A stretch of DNA of 20,294 nucleotides. Origin: an uncultured Clostridia bacterium. GTDB taxonomy: Bacteria; Bacillota; Clostridia; Lachnospirales; Bianqueaceae. The notes under the pieces were generated by a model. That model had not been told where the DNA came from, ran no database searches, and worked only from the letters and a program-made list of their open reading frames with translations. The stretch lies in NCBI GenBank assembly GCA_937892735.1, contig CALBGL010000027.1, positions 1 to 20,294 on the forward strand, read 5' to 3'. Positions 8,356 to 15,881 of the stretch are shown here, one piece after another (within the stretch, counting starts at the first letter, position 1; every line of letters starts with the position of its first letter). The position numbers and the translations under genes are program-made.

Positions 8356-9169
8356 GAGCCTGCGCCTCCTTTTCCTTCAGTTCTTCCTTCGCCTGTATGT
8401 ACTCTGCCTCCGTAGGCACCTTATGATGCCATACCGCCTGATTTTCCATAAAGGATACGCCACAGCCTTTCACGGTATCCGCGATGATCATCGTAGGCAT
8501 GCCCTTCGTTGCTTTTGCTTCCTCAAAGGCTTCTATCAGCGCGCTGATATCATTGCCCGGTGCGTGAACCACATGCCAGCCAAAACTCTCAAAGCGTTTT
8601 CCCAAATCCTCATGATGCATGACAACCTCGGTAGACCCCGAAATCTGCAGACGATTACGATCTACCACAGCCGTCAGGTTATCCAGCTTGTAATGGCTGG
8701 CTGCCATGACGCCTTCCCAGACAGAGCCCTCAGCCAGCTCTCCATCGCCCATCACTGTATAAACCCGATACGGCGCCTGATCCATCTTACCGGCCAATGC
8801 CATGCCGACCGCCACTGGCAACCCATGCCCCAACGATCCAGAGTTCATCTCGATGCCGTTGATCTTATTATTCGGATGCCCGATATACTTAGAACCGAAC
8901 TGAGAATATGTCTTAAGATCTTCCTTGGGAAAATACCCCTGATCTGCCAGGATGCAATATAAAGACTCTACGGAATGGCCCTTGCTCAGAATAAAACGAT
9001 CCCGATTCGGATCGTTCACCTTCTCCGGGCTCATATTCATGACATGATAATACAGCGTCACCAGAATGTCGCAAACGCTGTAATCGCCGCCGATATGGCC
9101 TGCTTTTCCATTATATACCAGATCCAGCACATCCTGACGAATCTGGTAGGACTTCTCGACTAAATTCAT
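8348..9169 (-). CDS. Transketolase N-terminal subunit
   Basis: This 273-residue protein is the thiamine-diphosphate-binding (PP) half of a split transketolase. The diphosphate/metal motif starts at GDGELAEGSVWEG (residues 141-153) and ends at the Asn in VVDRNRLQ (N172). Conserved histidines appear in GKAGHIGGDYS (H25) and LSKGHS (H65). The ATG at 9169 lies 8 nt after AAGGAG and is preferred to the GTG one codon upstream, which is only 5 nt away. The gene overlaps its partner C-subunit by 8 bp, so the two are translationally coupled. A 75-bp gap holding a strong hairpin separates it from the upstream isomerase. Together the two subunits transfer a two-carbon ketol unit between sugar phosphates. 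Confidence 0.93.
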   Translation of the reverse strand: MNLVEKSYQIRQDVLDLVYNGKAGHIGGDYSVCDILVTLYYHVMNMSPEKVNDPNRDRFILSKGHSVESLYCILADQGYFPKEDLKTYSQFGSKYIGHPNNKINGIEMNSGSLGHGLPVAVGMALAGKMDQAPYRVYTVMGDGELAEGSVWEGVMAASHYKLDNLTAVVDRNRLQISGSTEVVMHHEDLGKRFESFGWHVVHAPGNDISALIEAFEEAKATKGMPTMIIADTVKGCGVSFMENQAVWHHKVPTEAEYIQAKEELKEKEAQARE

Positions 9170-9191
9170 CACACTATCTCCTTATTGCATA

Positions 9192-9230
9192 GGGAAAGAC
9201 CGTTTTCCTTATGAAAACAGTCTTTCTCCC
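9192..9230 (-). other. Strong hairpin between isomerase and transketolase genes
   Basis: The arms at 9192-9207 and 9213-9230 form a stem of about 16 bp with a 5-nt loop. There is one bulged base and one G-U pair on the minus-strand RNA. No T-run follows in the direction of transcription, so it is more likely an mRNA processing or stabilising element, or a partial attenuator, than a full terminator. Confidence 0.5.
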
Positions 9231-9244
9231 ATGATAATTCTTTC

Positions 9245-10645
9245 TCATTCTCCGCGAAGATACGCCTGTACTTCCTCTTCGATCGGATCATACAGATCCG
9301 GCTTAATCCCGATATATTTGCATGCCTCATACAGAATCGGCACCACATTTTTATGAATGCCAACACAATGATGGATATAAGGACCGCAGACGATCTTGGC
9401 CTCCAGGCGCTTCAGATTGGCTACCTCCACCCATACATAGGTTCCTTTGGTATAAGGTCCATCTACGCCCTTCGCGTTGCCCAGCAACAGCGAGTATTCT
9501 CCATTATCTCCGTCAAAACGGCACAGTGTCATCTCGCCATGCTTGGCCTCCGCTTCCACCGCGCCAGGATGATCGAACGCCAAAGGATATCCGACCGTCG
9601 GCTTCTCCTTAGCTACTGAAATCGGCCAGGGGCCGCAATGCTGCAAAAGCTCCCCATTTTCATTATCTGGATGCCGCACTGTCCAGTCCGCGAAGAAGGA
9701 CCGATGTGTATCCATACCCGCTGCTTCTACCATGACCGCCGTGATGGCGCCATGAATATCCGTCTCACAGACCACAGGGATTCCCTCTTCATTCAGGAGT
9801 GAATTGGCCGCACAGGGCATGATGCCCAATTCGCCCTGCAACGCGTTCCAACACTGAATCGCGATGGCGTTGCAGCCATATTTCGCTGCCAATTTTTTCA
9901 TGGCCACCTTCAGGGCCGCCACATTTTCAAGCTCGTTGTCCTTGATCTTTACACACATATTGCAGTGAACATAATCCAGCACTTCCGCCACTTCTGTGCC
10001 TTCCTTCTTCGCGGCTTCCACTTCTGCCGTCAGTTCCGGCAACGGAATCGGCGCCAGCTGGATGTTAAACTTCTCCAGAAGCTCTCCTTCATTGCACATG
10101 GTAGACCAGAAGTCGAAGGGTCTGGGCCCAATCTGCAGAATCCGCGTGCTGCGGAAGACTTTCACCACATTACATACGGCTAAGAAATCCTTCACTCCCC
10201 GTTCAAACTCCGGATCCGTCAAACGGCAATTGGTCATATAAGTAAAAGGAACCTGGAACCGACGAAGCACCTTACCGGTCGCAAACAACCCGCACTGACT
10301 ATCGCGCAGACGAATGCCATTCTCATCCGGACGTTCATCCCGCGGGCCCCACAGAAGAACGGGTACCCCCAGCTCCTTAGCCAGTCTTGCCACCACGTAT
10401 TCCGTACCGAAGTTTCCATGCGGCAGGAACAAACCGTTCACACCCGCGGCCTTGAACTTCGCCGCCACCTTGATTCGGTCGTTATCATCATACAGAAGAC
10501 CTTCCTCGTTGATATCATCAATATCCACGAATTCTACGCCCAGCTCCTTCAGGCGATCTCTCGTCAAATTTGCGTACTTGATCGCGTCCGGCGCACTGAA
10601 AATACTGCGCCGGGTTGGTGCAAAACCCAATACTACTTTTGCCAT
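9245..10645 (-). CDS. L-fucose/L-arabinose isomerase-family protein
   Basis: This 466-residue protein resembles the FucI/AraA isomerase fold, whose members interconvert aldoses and ketoses using a divalent metal, often manganese. Candidate metal ligands and catalytic acids sit in VCETDIHGAITAV (E294, D296), with a late histidine cluster in GPYIHHCVGIHKN. Other family-like segments are GLFLPHGNFGTE and IQCWNALQGELGIMPCAANS. I choose the ATG at 10645 (MAKVVLGF), which has AGGAAG 6 nt upstream, over the in-frame ATG at 10672, which has no good ribosome site. It is the first gene of the sugar operon, behind its own promoter and divergent from a LacI regulator. It probably performs the first step, aldose to ketose, before the FGGY kinase and transketolase. 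The sugar is unknown. Confidence 0.85.
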   Translation of the reverse strand: MAKVVLGFAPTRRSIFSAPDAIKYANLTRDRLKELGVEFVDIDDINEEGLLYDDNDRIKVAAKFKAAGVNGLFLPHGNFGTEYVVARLAKELGVPVLLWGPRDERPDENGIRLRDSQCGLFATGKVLRRFQVPFTYMTNCRLTDPEFERGVKDFLAVCNVVKVFRSTRILQIGPRPFDFWSTMCNEGELLEKFNIQLAPIPLPELTAEVEAAKKEGTEVAEVLDYVHCNMCVKIKDNELENVAALKVAMKKLAAKYGCNAIAIQCWNALQGELGIMPCAANSLLNEEGIPVVCETDIHGAITAVMVEAAGMDTHRSFFADWTVRHPDNENGELLQHCGPWPISVAKEKPTVGYPLAFDHPGAVEAEAKHGEMTLCRFDGDNGEYSLLLGNAKGVDGPYTKGTYVWVEVANLKRLEAKIVCGPYIHHCVGIHKNVVPILYEACKYIGIKPDLYDPIEEEVQAYLRGE

Positions 10646-10678
10646 ACTATTCTTCCTTTCTCCTGGTATCATATACCT

Positions 10679-10707
10679 ATTCTAACATATTCCGATTTGC
10701 TTTGCAA
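10679..10707 (-). promoter_or_regulatory. Promoter of the isomerase-transketolase-kinase operon
   Basis: On the minus strand, TTGCAA (10707-10702) and TAGAAT (10684-10679) are separated by 17 nt and lie about 35 nt before the isomerase ATG. It is back to back with the lacI promoter: the two -35 boxes are only 3 bp apart. Confidence 0.75.
10697..10707. promoter_or_regulatory. Candidate second operator over the isomerase -35 box
   Basis: A short perfect inverted repeat, TTGC-TTT-GCAA, covers the isomerase -35 hexamer. Repressor binding here would block the operon directly. It is short and could be chance; confidence is low. Confidence 0.3.
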
Positions 10708-10710
10708 TCC

Positions 10711-10739
10711 TTGACTTCCCCCGATACAACCTTTATAAT
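10711..10739 (+). promoter_or_regulatory. Promoter of the LacI regulator gene
   Basis: TTGACT (10711-10716) and a perfect TATAAT (10734-10739) are separated by 17 nt, which places the transcript start about 26 nt before the ATG. Confidence 0.85.
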
Positions 10740-10745
10740 AAAGGT
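10729..10745. promoter_or_regulatory. Palindromic operator over the lacI -10 region
   Basis: ACCTTTATAATAAAGGT is a perfect 17-bp palindrome with 8-bp arms and one central base. It covers the -10 box and extends to about the transcription start of the LacI gene. Position and symmetry suggest autorepression. The isomerase -35 box is 22 bp away, so the same site could also influence the divergent operon. Confidence 0.55.
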
Positions 10746-10771
10746 AATTTGTTCGTAAGGAGGTTTCTGCC

Positions 10772-11788
10772 ATGTCCATCACTGCCAAGGAATTGGCCGC
10801 GCTGCTGGGTATATCTCCCGCCGCGGTTTCTATGGCCCTCAATGGAAAGAAGGGTGTCAGCAATGCCACCCGCCATCGGATTCTGGCAGCCGCCGAAGCC
10901 CATGGATACGATTTTACCCGCATTCAGGAAAAGCAGCTTCCCTCTCACTCCTACGGCACAATCTTCTTCATCATTTATAAAAAAAGCGGCGCTATCGTCA
11001 ACGATACGCCCTTCTTTTCTCAGCTGTCAGAAGGGATCAACGAATGTTGCAAGGCGGAGGGATATCACCTGAACATCAGCTATGTGTACGCCCATGAAGA
11101 CATCCCCGCGTTTCTCAGCACACTGACTACCTCCGGCCAAAACGGCGTACTGCTTCTAGGAACCGAGATGACTGAGTCCGATTTCGAACCCTTTCGAACC
11201 CTCTCGCTGCCCCTTGTCGTACTGGACACCTATTGCAACCAGATGACATCGGATTATGTCCTGATCAACAATACGCAAGGCGCTTTTCTGGCCACCGATC
11301 ATCTGATCAAACACTGCCAGTCTCAGCCCGGCTATCTGCACTCTTCCTATGTCATCGGCAATTTTGAAGAACGTGCCAACGGCTTCTATCAGGCCATCCG
11401 TGCCGCCGGCATGTCCACTTCACAGAGTATCGTGCATCGGCTGACTCCCTCCATGGACGGCGCCTATGCCGATATGCTGGAGTTATTGGCGCAGCAGGAA
11501 TCTCTGGCTAACTGTTACTTCGCAGATAACGACACCATCGCCGCTGGCGCCCTACGGGCGCTGAAGGAGTATGGATACCGAATTCCCCAGGACATTTCCA
11601 TCATCGGTTTCGACGATCTGCCTCTTTGTAACTATCTGGATCCTCCGCTGACCACCGTACAGGTCTCCAAGCAATACATGGGACGCGTAGCAGCCCGACG
11701 GCTGATCGAACGGATTCATGAGCCCGATCAGCCGCCCATCAAGATCGAGCTCTCCACCAGACTACTCCTTCGAAGGAGCGTCCTTTGA
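10772..11788 (+). CDS. LacI-family transcriptional regulator
   Basis: This 338-residue protein has an N-terminal LacI helix-turn-helix (SITAKELAALLGISPAAVSMALNG, residues 2-25) and the hinge-preceding helix typical of the family (RHRILAAAEAHGYD). A periplasmic-binding-protein-like sensor domain fills the rest, with the signature DISIIGFDDLPLCNYLDPPLTTV near the C-terminus. The ATG has AAGGAGG 8 nt upstream. It is divergent from the isomerase operon, with interlocked promoters and a palindrome over its own -10 box, so it is the likely local repressor responding to the sugar or a phosphorylated intermediate. Its 3' end overlaps the convergent nucleoside hydrolase gene by 27 bp. Confidence 0.93.
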   Translation: MSITAKELAALLGISPAAVSMALNGKKGVSNATRHRILAAAEAHGYDFTRIQEKQLPSHSYGTIFFIIYKKSGAIVNDTPFFSQLSEGINECCKAEGYHLNISYVYAHEDIPAFLSTLTTSGQNGVLLLGTEMTESDFEPFRTLSLPLVVLDTYCNQMTSDYVLINNTQGAFLATDHLIKHCQSQPGYLHSSYVIGNFEERANGFYQAIRAAGMSTSQSIVHRLTPSMDGAYADMLELLAQQESLANCYFADNDTIAAGALRALKEYGYRIPQDISIIGFDDLPLCNYLDPPLTTVQVSKQYMGRVAARRLIERIHEPDQPPIKIELSTRLLLRRSVL

Positions 11789-12670
11789 AGATTCGATATA
11801 ATCCTGCAGCTTCGCATAAAAATCTTCCATGATAAAATAATCATCGATCGTCTCATAGACCTTAATGGGACGATTTTTTCCTGTATGAACATATTTCATC
11901 TGCGCATCAAATTCTGGCGCGGGCTTCCACTGCCATCTGCCGCACTCTTCATACAGCATGACCCCAATTGCTGGCGAATCTCCCAGTACACGATATTCTG
12001 ATGGACCAGTCACACTCTTATGATTATGCGAGATCACATTTTCCACCAGGTAACGGCCAATCTCTCCATACGGTGCTACCCGCTTTGCCATCGTCGCATA
12101 GGAAACCGGCATCATCCGATACACATTGCGAGGAATCTGCCACAGTTCCAGCTTTGACTTCATAATTACATTGGCCGCGACGATATCATTCTTCAGATTA
12201 TACTCACTGGCCCCGCTCGGCCAAGGACCTCCGCCGATCCAGATCACCTTGATATCTTTCTCCACGATCTCAGGCTCTAGCAAAAGGGCAGAGGCCATAT
12301 CGGTAAGAGGCCCTAAAAAGGCGACATAGAGCGGCCTTGGATCATCCTTCATCGCCTCCTCGATGATCAGCCGCGCACCTGCCGAATCCTCCGGCGTATT
12401 TTCATCGGGTAATGCATGTTTGGCGCCTTTTTCCACGCGAGTTTCTTCCTTCCAGTCCATCAGCGCAAACAGTTTCATGATCTCATCATAACTGTCTTCC
12501 ATGGAATGAAGGGATTTGAGCTCGCCGAAATGCGCCGCAATGATCCCCCGCAGATCGAAGGATTCTGTCAATAGCGCATGCACAATCGCAAACTGATCAT
12601 CCACCTCGTTTTTGGCATCCGTATTCAGGATAAACCGTTTCTTCTTTTCTTCTGGAATCTGAAAATGCAT
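11762..12670 (-). CDS. Nucleoside hydrolase-like protein with variant calcium-site motif
   Basis: This 302-residue protein belongs to the inosine-uridine-preferring nucleoside hydrolase fold, which cleaves the N-glycosidic bond of ribonucleosides with calcium. The classic DTDPGxDDA motif is here NTDAKNEVDDQFA (residues 16-28): the first Asp is Asn and the loop before DD is two residues longer. A late metal ligand is retained in GDSPAIGVML, and FLGPLTDMASAL plus IWIGGG match the family core. The start is the ATG at 12670, 8 nt after AGGAGG; an upstream in-frame GTG at 12679 overlaps that ribosome site. It has its own promoter although it follows the purine salvage genes. Substrate may not be a canonical nucleoside; other N- or O-ribosides are possible. 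Confidence 0.85.
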   Translation of the reverse strand: MHFQIPEEKKKRFILNTDAKNEVDDQFAIVHALLTESFDLRGIIAAHFGELKSLHSMEDSYDEIMKLFALMDWKEETRVEKGAKHALPDENTPEDSAGARLIIEEAMKDDPRPLYVAFLGPLTDMASALLLEPEIVEKDIKVIWIGGGPWPSGASEYNLKNDIVAANVIMKSKLELWQIPRNVYRMMPVSYATMAKRVAPYGEIGRYLVENVISHNHKSVTGPSEYRVLGDSPAIGVMLYEECGRWQWKPAPEFDAQMKYVHTGKNRPIKVYETIDDYFIMEDFYAKLQDYIESSKDAPSKE

Positions 12671-12690
12671 TCTATCCACCTCCTGTTTTC

Positions 12691-12719
12691 ATTATAGGAT
12701 AGCCATCGCTGAATCACAA
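12691..12719 (-). promoter_or_regulatory. Promoter of the nucleoside hydrolase-like gene
   Basis: On the minus strand, TTGTGA (12719-12714) and a perfect TATAAT (12696-12691) are separated by 17 nt and lie about 20 nt before the ATG. Confidence 0.8.
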
Positions 12720-12720
12720 C

Positions 12721-12750
12721 CGAAAATTAAGCAATGATTCGAAAATTTGC
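12721..12750. repeat. Direct repeats upstream of the nucleoside hydrolase promoter
   Basis: CGAAAATTAAGC (12721) and CGAAAATTTGC (12740) share an 8-base core, are 19 bp apart, and end 2 bp upstream of the -35 box. This is a suitable place for an activator dimer. No regulator can be named. Confidence 0.4.
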
Positions 12751-12762
12751 AACTAAATTCAC

Positions 12763-13437
12763 TTAATAATCATTCGTGAGGTCTCCATCTCCTTGAATGG
12801 AGATGCGCTCTCCCAGATAGGTGGGTCTTGGACGCATCATAGTCGTCGCAAAATCCTTGCATCGTGCAGCCACTTCACGAATATCCCGCATCATCTGCCC
12901 TCCGTAGGTGTGCTGATCCGAGGCTACGCCATAGGCTTCTATTCCCAACTGCCCCGCAATATAAAGCGCCCTGTATAAATGATACTTCTGTGTCACAATA
13001 ATGATCCTGTCAGCACAGAATATCTCCCTCGCACGGTACAGGCTCTCATAGGTGGAAAATCCCGCATGATCCATGAAGATGTCCTGGGAAAGGATTCCCT
13101 CGCCGATGGCATATTGCTTCATCGTTCCCACTTCGTTATATTCTACCCGTCCGTGATCTCCGCTCATAAGAAACTTGGGGGCGGCTCCTAACTGATAGAC
13201 CTCGATGCTTCGATCCAATCTATCTCTCAGCATATCACTGGGCGTTCCATCCTCTTCCACCCCGCAGCCGAGTACCAAGATACAATCCATGTTTTCCAGC
13301 TTGGCCGCCTCTTCGGCGGAAAGAATCCGCTCTTCCGTCGAAAGCGTTACATACGCATTGATCCCCATCACAACGCAGGTTCCCAGAAAAAACAAGCCCA
13401 GAAGCACCCATATACTCCATCGAACTCGACGTATCAC
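12763..13437 (-). CDS. SanA/YdcF-family (DUF218) membrane protein
   Basis: This 224-residue protein has one N-terminal transmembrane helix (about residues 9-30) followed by an extracytoplasmic DUF218 domain. Family features are the LVLGCGVEEDGTPSDMLRDRLD strand-loop, FLMSGDH, the acidic E-N-E-V-GTM segment, STYESLYRAREIF and IIIVTQKYHLYRALYIA. The start is the GTG at 13437: it overlaps the upstream isomerase stop as GTGA and has GGGAG 8 nt ahead. A TTG further upstream is less likely. SanA and YdcF are linked to envelope integrity and bind nucleotide-like ligands in some members, but the biochemical role is unsettled. Its presence in a nucleoside salvage operon is noteworthy without giving a function. 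Confidence 0.85.
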   Translation of the reverse strand: MIRRVRWSIWVLLGLFFLGTCVVMGINAYVTLSTEERILSAEEAAKLENMDCILVLGCGVEEDGTPSDMLRDRLDRSIEVYQLGAAPKFLMSGDHGRVEYNEVGTMKQYAIGEGILSQDIFMDHAGFSTYESLYRAREIFCADRIIIVTQKYHLYRALYIAGQLGIEAYGVASDQHTYGGQMMRDIREVAARCKDFATTMMRPRPTYLGERISIQGDGDLTNDY

Positions 13438-14207
13438 CGCGCATTCTCCCAAAGCTTCTTCAGATAATTCAGGCTGATCCTGCCTTCGTGTACGATGTCC
13501 TCCGCGCCCCCTTCGATACTGATCCTGCCCGTATAACCGATTTCCTCCAGGCGTCGGAAAAACTGCGCATAATCATCCGCCTGTCCGGGAAACGGATATC
13601 GTCTGTCTTTCCGCGAAGCGACATGCACATGTGCGAAATTCCCGATACGCGTAATATCGGAAAGCGGTTCCTGATCCATCGATACATGATAAAGATCTGT
13701 CAACAACCGTACATTGGCTAGATCCACATCCGCCACTAACAATGCCCCCTCCGCCATAGAATTGATCATGTTACACTCCATACGATTCAACGGTTCTATG
13801 ACGATGGTCAGGGAATATTGGGAGGCAATCTCTCCGATCGTTCTTGTGACCTTTACCAGCTCCTGATAGGCCCTGAAAAATTCCATACCTTCTGGTTTTC
13901 TGCGTGCCCGGCCACTACCGAAAACAACGATTTCCCCGTCCATTTGCTGCAATCTGGCAAACGCCTGGTGCAGATATTGGTCTCTCTTAGCTTCATCAGC
14001 CTCCTCCCCCAGGAGTGACATATCCCCGGGAAAAAGCACATTAAAACATCGACACTCCATGCCGGATTCTTGAATCTCCTCGAGATGGCGCCTAAAAGTG
14101 ATATCGTCCCATCCGGCAATCTCAGTGACTTTCATTTCCAGATACTGAAAGCCCGCTCGCTTTGCCAGTTCCAGCTGTTCAAAATCACCACGTAAACCAA
14201 ACCGCAT
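13434..14207 (-). CDS. Sugar phosphate isomerase/epimerase-type TIM barrel
   Basis: This 257-residue protein of the xylose-isomerase-like TIM-barrel family (AP_endonuc_2, COG1082) carries a likely metal site: E138 in IVIEPLNR, D171 and H174 in TDLYHV, H195 in HVHVA and E232 in ISIEGG. The ATG at 14207 lies 8 nt after GGGAGG and is preferred to the ATG at 14213, which lies only 2 nt from it. The gene sits 15 bp after the Ham1-like gene and overlaps the DUF218 gene by 4 bp. It may isomerise the ribose or deoxyribose product of nucleoside breakdown, but members of this family act on many sugars and inositols, so the reaction is uncertain. Confidence 0.88.
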   Translation of the reverse strand: MRFGLRGDFEQLELAKRAGFQYLEMKVTEIAGWDDITFRRHLEEIQESGMECRCFNVLFPGDMSLLGEEADEAKRDQYLHQAFARLQQMDGEIVVFGSGRARRKPEGMEFFRAYQELVKVTRTIGEIASQYSLTIVIEPLNRMECNMINSMAEGALLVADVDLANVRLLTDLYHVSMDQEPLSDITRIGNFAHVHVASRKDRRYPFPGQADDYAQFFRRLEEIGYTGRISIEGGAEDIVHEGRISLNYLKKLWENAR

Positions 14208-14222
14208 ACTCATGACCTCCCT

Positions 14223-14837
14223 TTATTGATGTTCTCTCTCCCACTCTACCAGGCTCTGCCGAAAGAAACGGCGGAAAACCGCTCGAAGATGATCTTCTTC
14301 CTGGGAATCACTCTCATAATAATATTCTCCCGATGGGATTACCAGAGATATCCGATCCAAAGGATATCCTTCCACTGTTTTAGGATGCGGACGATCCGTG
14401 ATCCAGAAAGGATCGCCGGATAGATCCTTTGACATCTCTTCATAACAATGCTGTTCATCCAGAATCAGACAGATTGCATTCTGATACTGTGCTGTCAGAC
14501 GTCCATATTGTTCGGCCAGTCCCGCATAATAAGCGGTCATTTCCGAATCCTCCATACAGCGCCCATCCCGCCTTCGAACATGCACGCCAGGCTGAAGGCG
14601 ATCTGGAAGTTCCCGAATCCATAACCCTGTATCACAGGAAAAAACAGGCCTATGATAAAATCTCCAGTAGGCCCATGCCTTTGTCCGGGCATTCTGCAAT
14701 GGATCCCGCCCGGCCTCCTGCACTTCTGGTACGGATATGAAATCCCTTAACGACAAGATCTCCAGTCCCATCCCGTCAAGGCGCCTGCGCATTGTCTCCA
14801 GCTTCGCCGAATTTGTCGTTCCAAATAGGATTTCCAT
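14223..14837 (-). CDS. Ham1/RdgB-like non-canonical purine NTP pyrophosphatase, divergent
   Basis: This 204-residue protein resembles the house-cleaning pyrophosphatases that hydrolyse ITP, dITP and XTP to monophosphates. The nucleotide-binding start is visible as GTTNSAKLETMRRRL (residues 6-20), followed by DPLQNARTKAWAY and the catalytic-Asp segment CDTGLWIRELPDRLQPGVHVR (D69). The usual C-terminal SHR motif is not visible and the Glu of the EENA segment is replaced, so activity or substrate may differ from classic RdgB. The start is 5 bp after the phosphorylase stop, with only a weak AAGG upstream, which suggests coupled translation. Purine context fits the family role. Confidence 0.8.
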   Translation of the reverse strand: MEILFGTTNSAKLETMRRRLDGMGLEILSLRDFISVPEVQEAGRDPLQNARTKAWAYWRFYHRPVFSCDTGLWIRELPDRLQPGVHVRRRDGRCMEDSEMTAYYAGLAEQYGRLTAQYQNAICLILDEQHCYEEMSKDLSGDPFWITDRPHPKTVEGYPLDRISLVIPSGEYYYESDSQEEDHLRAVFRRFFRQSLVEWEREHQ

Positions 14838-14841
14838 GCCT

Positions 14842-15663
14842 CTATGCCTTGTCTATTCCAGGAACCACATCTTCCAGTAATCTTCTGAATTCCACAGCAC
14901 GAATCCGTCCCATCTCTTCGACTTCCTGGTGGGACAATGGAGTCGCATTTACACCCGATGCCATATTGGTAATACAGCTGATGCCTGCCACTCTCATCCC
15001 CATATGTCGGGCCGCAATGGCCTCACAGGCCGTACTCATGCCCACCGCGTCCGCACCCAGCACTCTCATCATACGGATCTCTGCAGGCGACTCGTATTGA
15101 GGCCCACTCGTCTGCAGATAAACCCCTTCCTGCAACGAAATCCCTAAAGCGCGCGCACTCTCCCGGATCTTCTGCTGCATCTTTCCATCATAGATTTCAC
15201 TCATATCCGGGAAACGCTCCCCCAGCTCCTGCGGATTCGGCCCTATGAGAGGAGAAGGAACAAAAGAAGCAATCTGATCGGTGATCATCATAAAATCTCC
15301 TGCCTTAAACTTCATATGGATCCCGCCCGCCGCATTCGTCAGCAGAAGCTTATCTGCTCCCAGAAGCCCCATCAGGCGAATCGGAAGCACTACCTCCCGC
15401 ATGGAATATCCTTCATAATAATGAACTCGTCCCTGCATCAATACAACGGGCACTTTTTTGATATAACCGAATACAAACTGGCCCTTATGCCCCTGTACCG
15501 TGGAAACTGGAAACCCCTCTATCTCCCGATAGGACACCACGGCTTCTTTATGAATCTGATCTCCGTAATCTCCCAGACCAGACCCCAATACAATTCCGAT
15601 TCTTGGCTGAAAATCCGTCTTCTGGCGAATCTGCTCCAGGAAATTCTTCCATTGATTTTCCAT
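14842..15663 (-). CDS. punA: Purine nucleoside phosphorylase, trimeric type
   Basis: This 273-residue enzyme cleaves purine nucleosides with phosphate to free base and ribose 1-phosphate. Its motifs match the low-molecular-mass trimeric family: phosphate-binding GSGLG (27-31), GRVHYYEGY (78-86), LTNAAGG (108-114), the SGPQYESPAEIRM segment, and VGMSTACEAIAARH near the base site, where the usual ST-VPE is ST-ACE. The base-contacting Asn lies in CITNMASG. The start is the ATG at 15663, with AAGGGAG upstream. An in-frame extension to 15771 would run through the promoter and is rejected. It is first in the operon, followed closely by the Ham1-like, TIM-barrel and DUF218 genes. Confidence 0.93.
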   Translation of the reverse strand: MENQWKNFLEQIRQKTDFQPRIGIVLGSGLGDYGDQIHKEAVVSYREIEGFPVSTVQGHKGQFVFGYIKKVPVVLMQGRVHYYEGYSMREVVLPIRLMGLLGADKLLLTNAAGGIHMKFKAGDFMMITDQIASFVPSPLIGPNPQELGERFPDMSEIYDGKMQQKIRESARALGISLQEGVYLQTSGPQYESPAEIRMMRVLGADAVGMSTACEAIAARHMGMRVAGISCITNMASGVNATPLSHQEVEEMGRIRAVEFRRLLEDVVPGIDKA

Positions 15664-15742
15664 CTTACTCTCCCTTCTTACATTGTCCTGCCTTTCTAGG
15701 CGGAATCTATAACTCCTGCGATCCCGCCGCATTACTGCGTTT

Positions 15743-15771
15743 ATTATACTATAAACCAATGAAAAAATCAA
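15743..15771 (-). promoter_or_regulatory. Promoter of the purine nucleoside phosphorylase operon
   Basis: On the minus strand, TTGATT (15771-15766) and a perfect TATAAT (15748-15743) are separated by 17 nt. The leader before the ATG is about 70 nt. Confidence 0.85.
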
Positions 15772-15822
15772 TCAAAAGCCAGCAAAATGACGATATATTC
15801 CCCAGATTTTACCGATTCTTTA

Positions 15823-15851
15823 TTGACATAATTCTTTTTTTTCGTTATACT
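15823..15851 (+). promoter_or_regulatory. Promoter of the SLC45-type transporter gene
   Basis: A perfect TTGACA (15823-15828) and TATACT (15846-15851) are separated by a 17-nt, T-rich spacer. This is one of the strongest-looking promoters in the window. Confidence 0.88.
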
Positions 15852-15881
15852 ATTTTTAGAAAATGAAAGGCGGTGTATGTT

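Noticed and set aside
11765..11778. Palindrome CTCCTTCGAAGGAG as a terminator between lacI and the nucleoside hydrolase gene
   Set aside because: It lies inside both convergent coding ends and has no T-run on either side.
15664..15771. N-terminal extension of purine nucleoside phosphorylase
   Set aside because: It would translate the promoter and leader; the conserved enzyme begins at the ATG with AAGGGAG at 15663.
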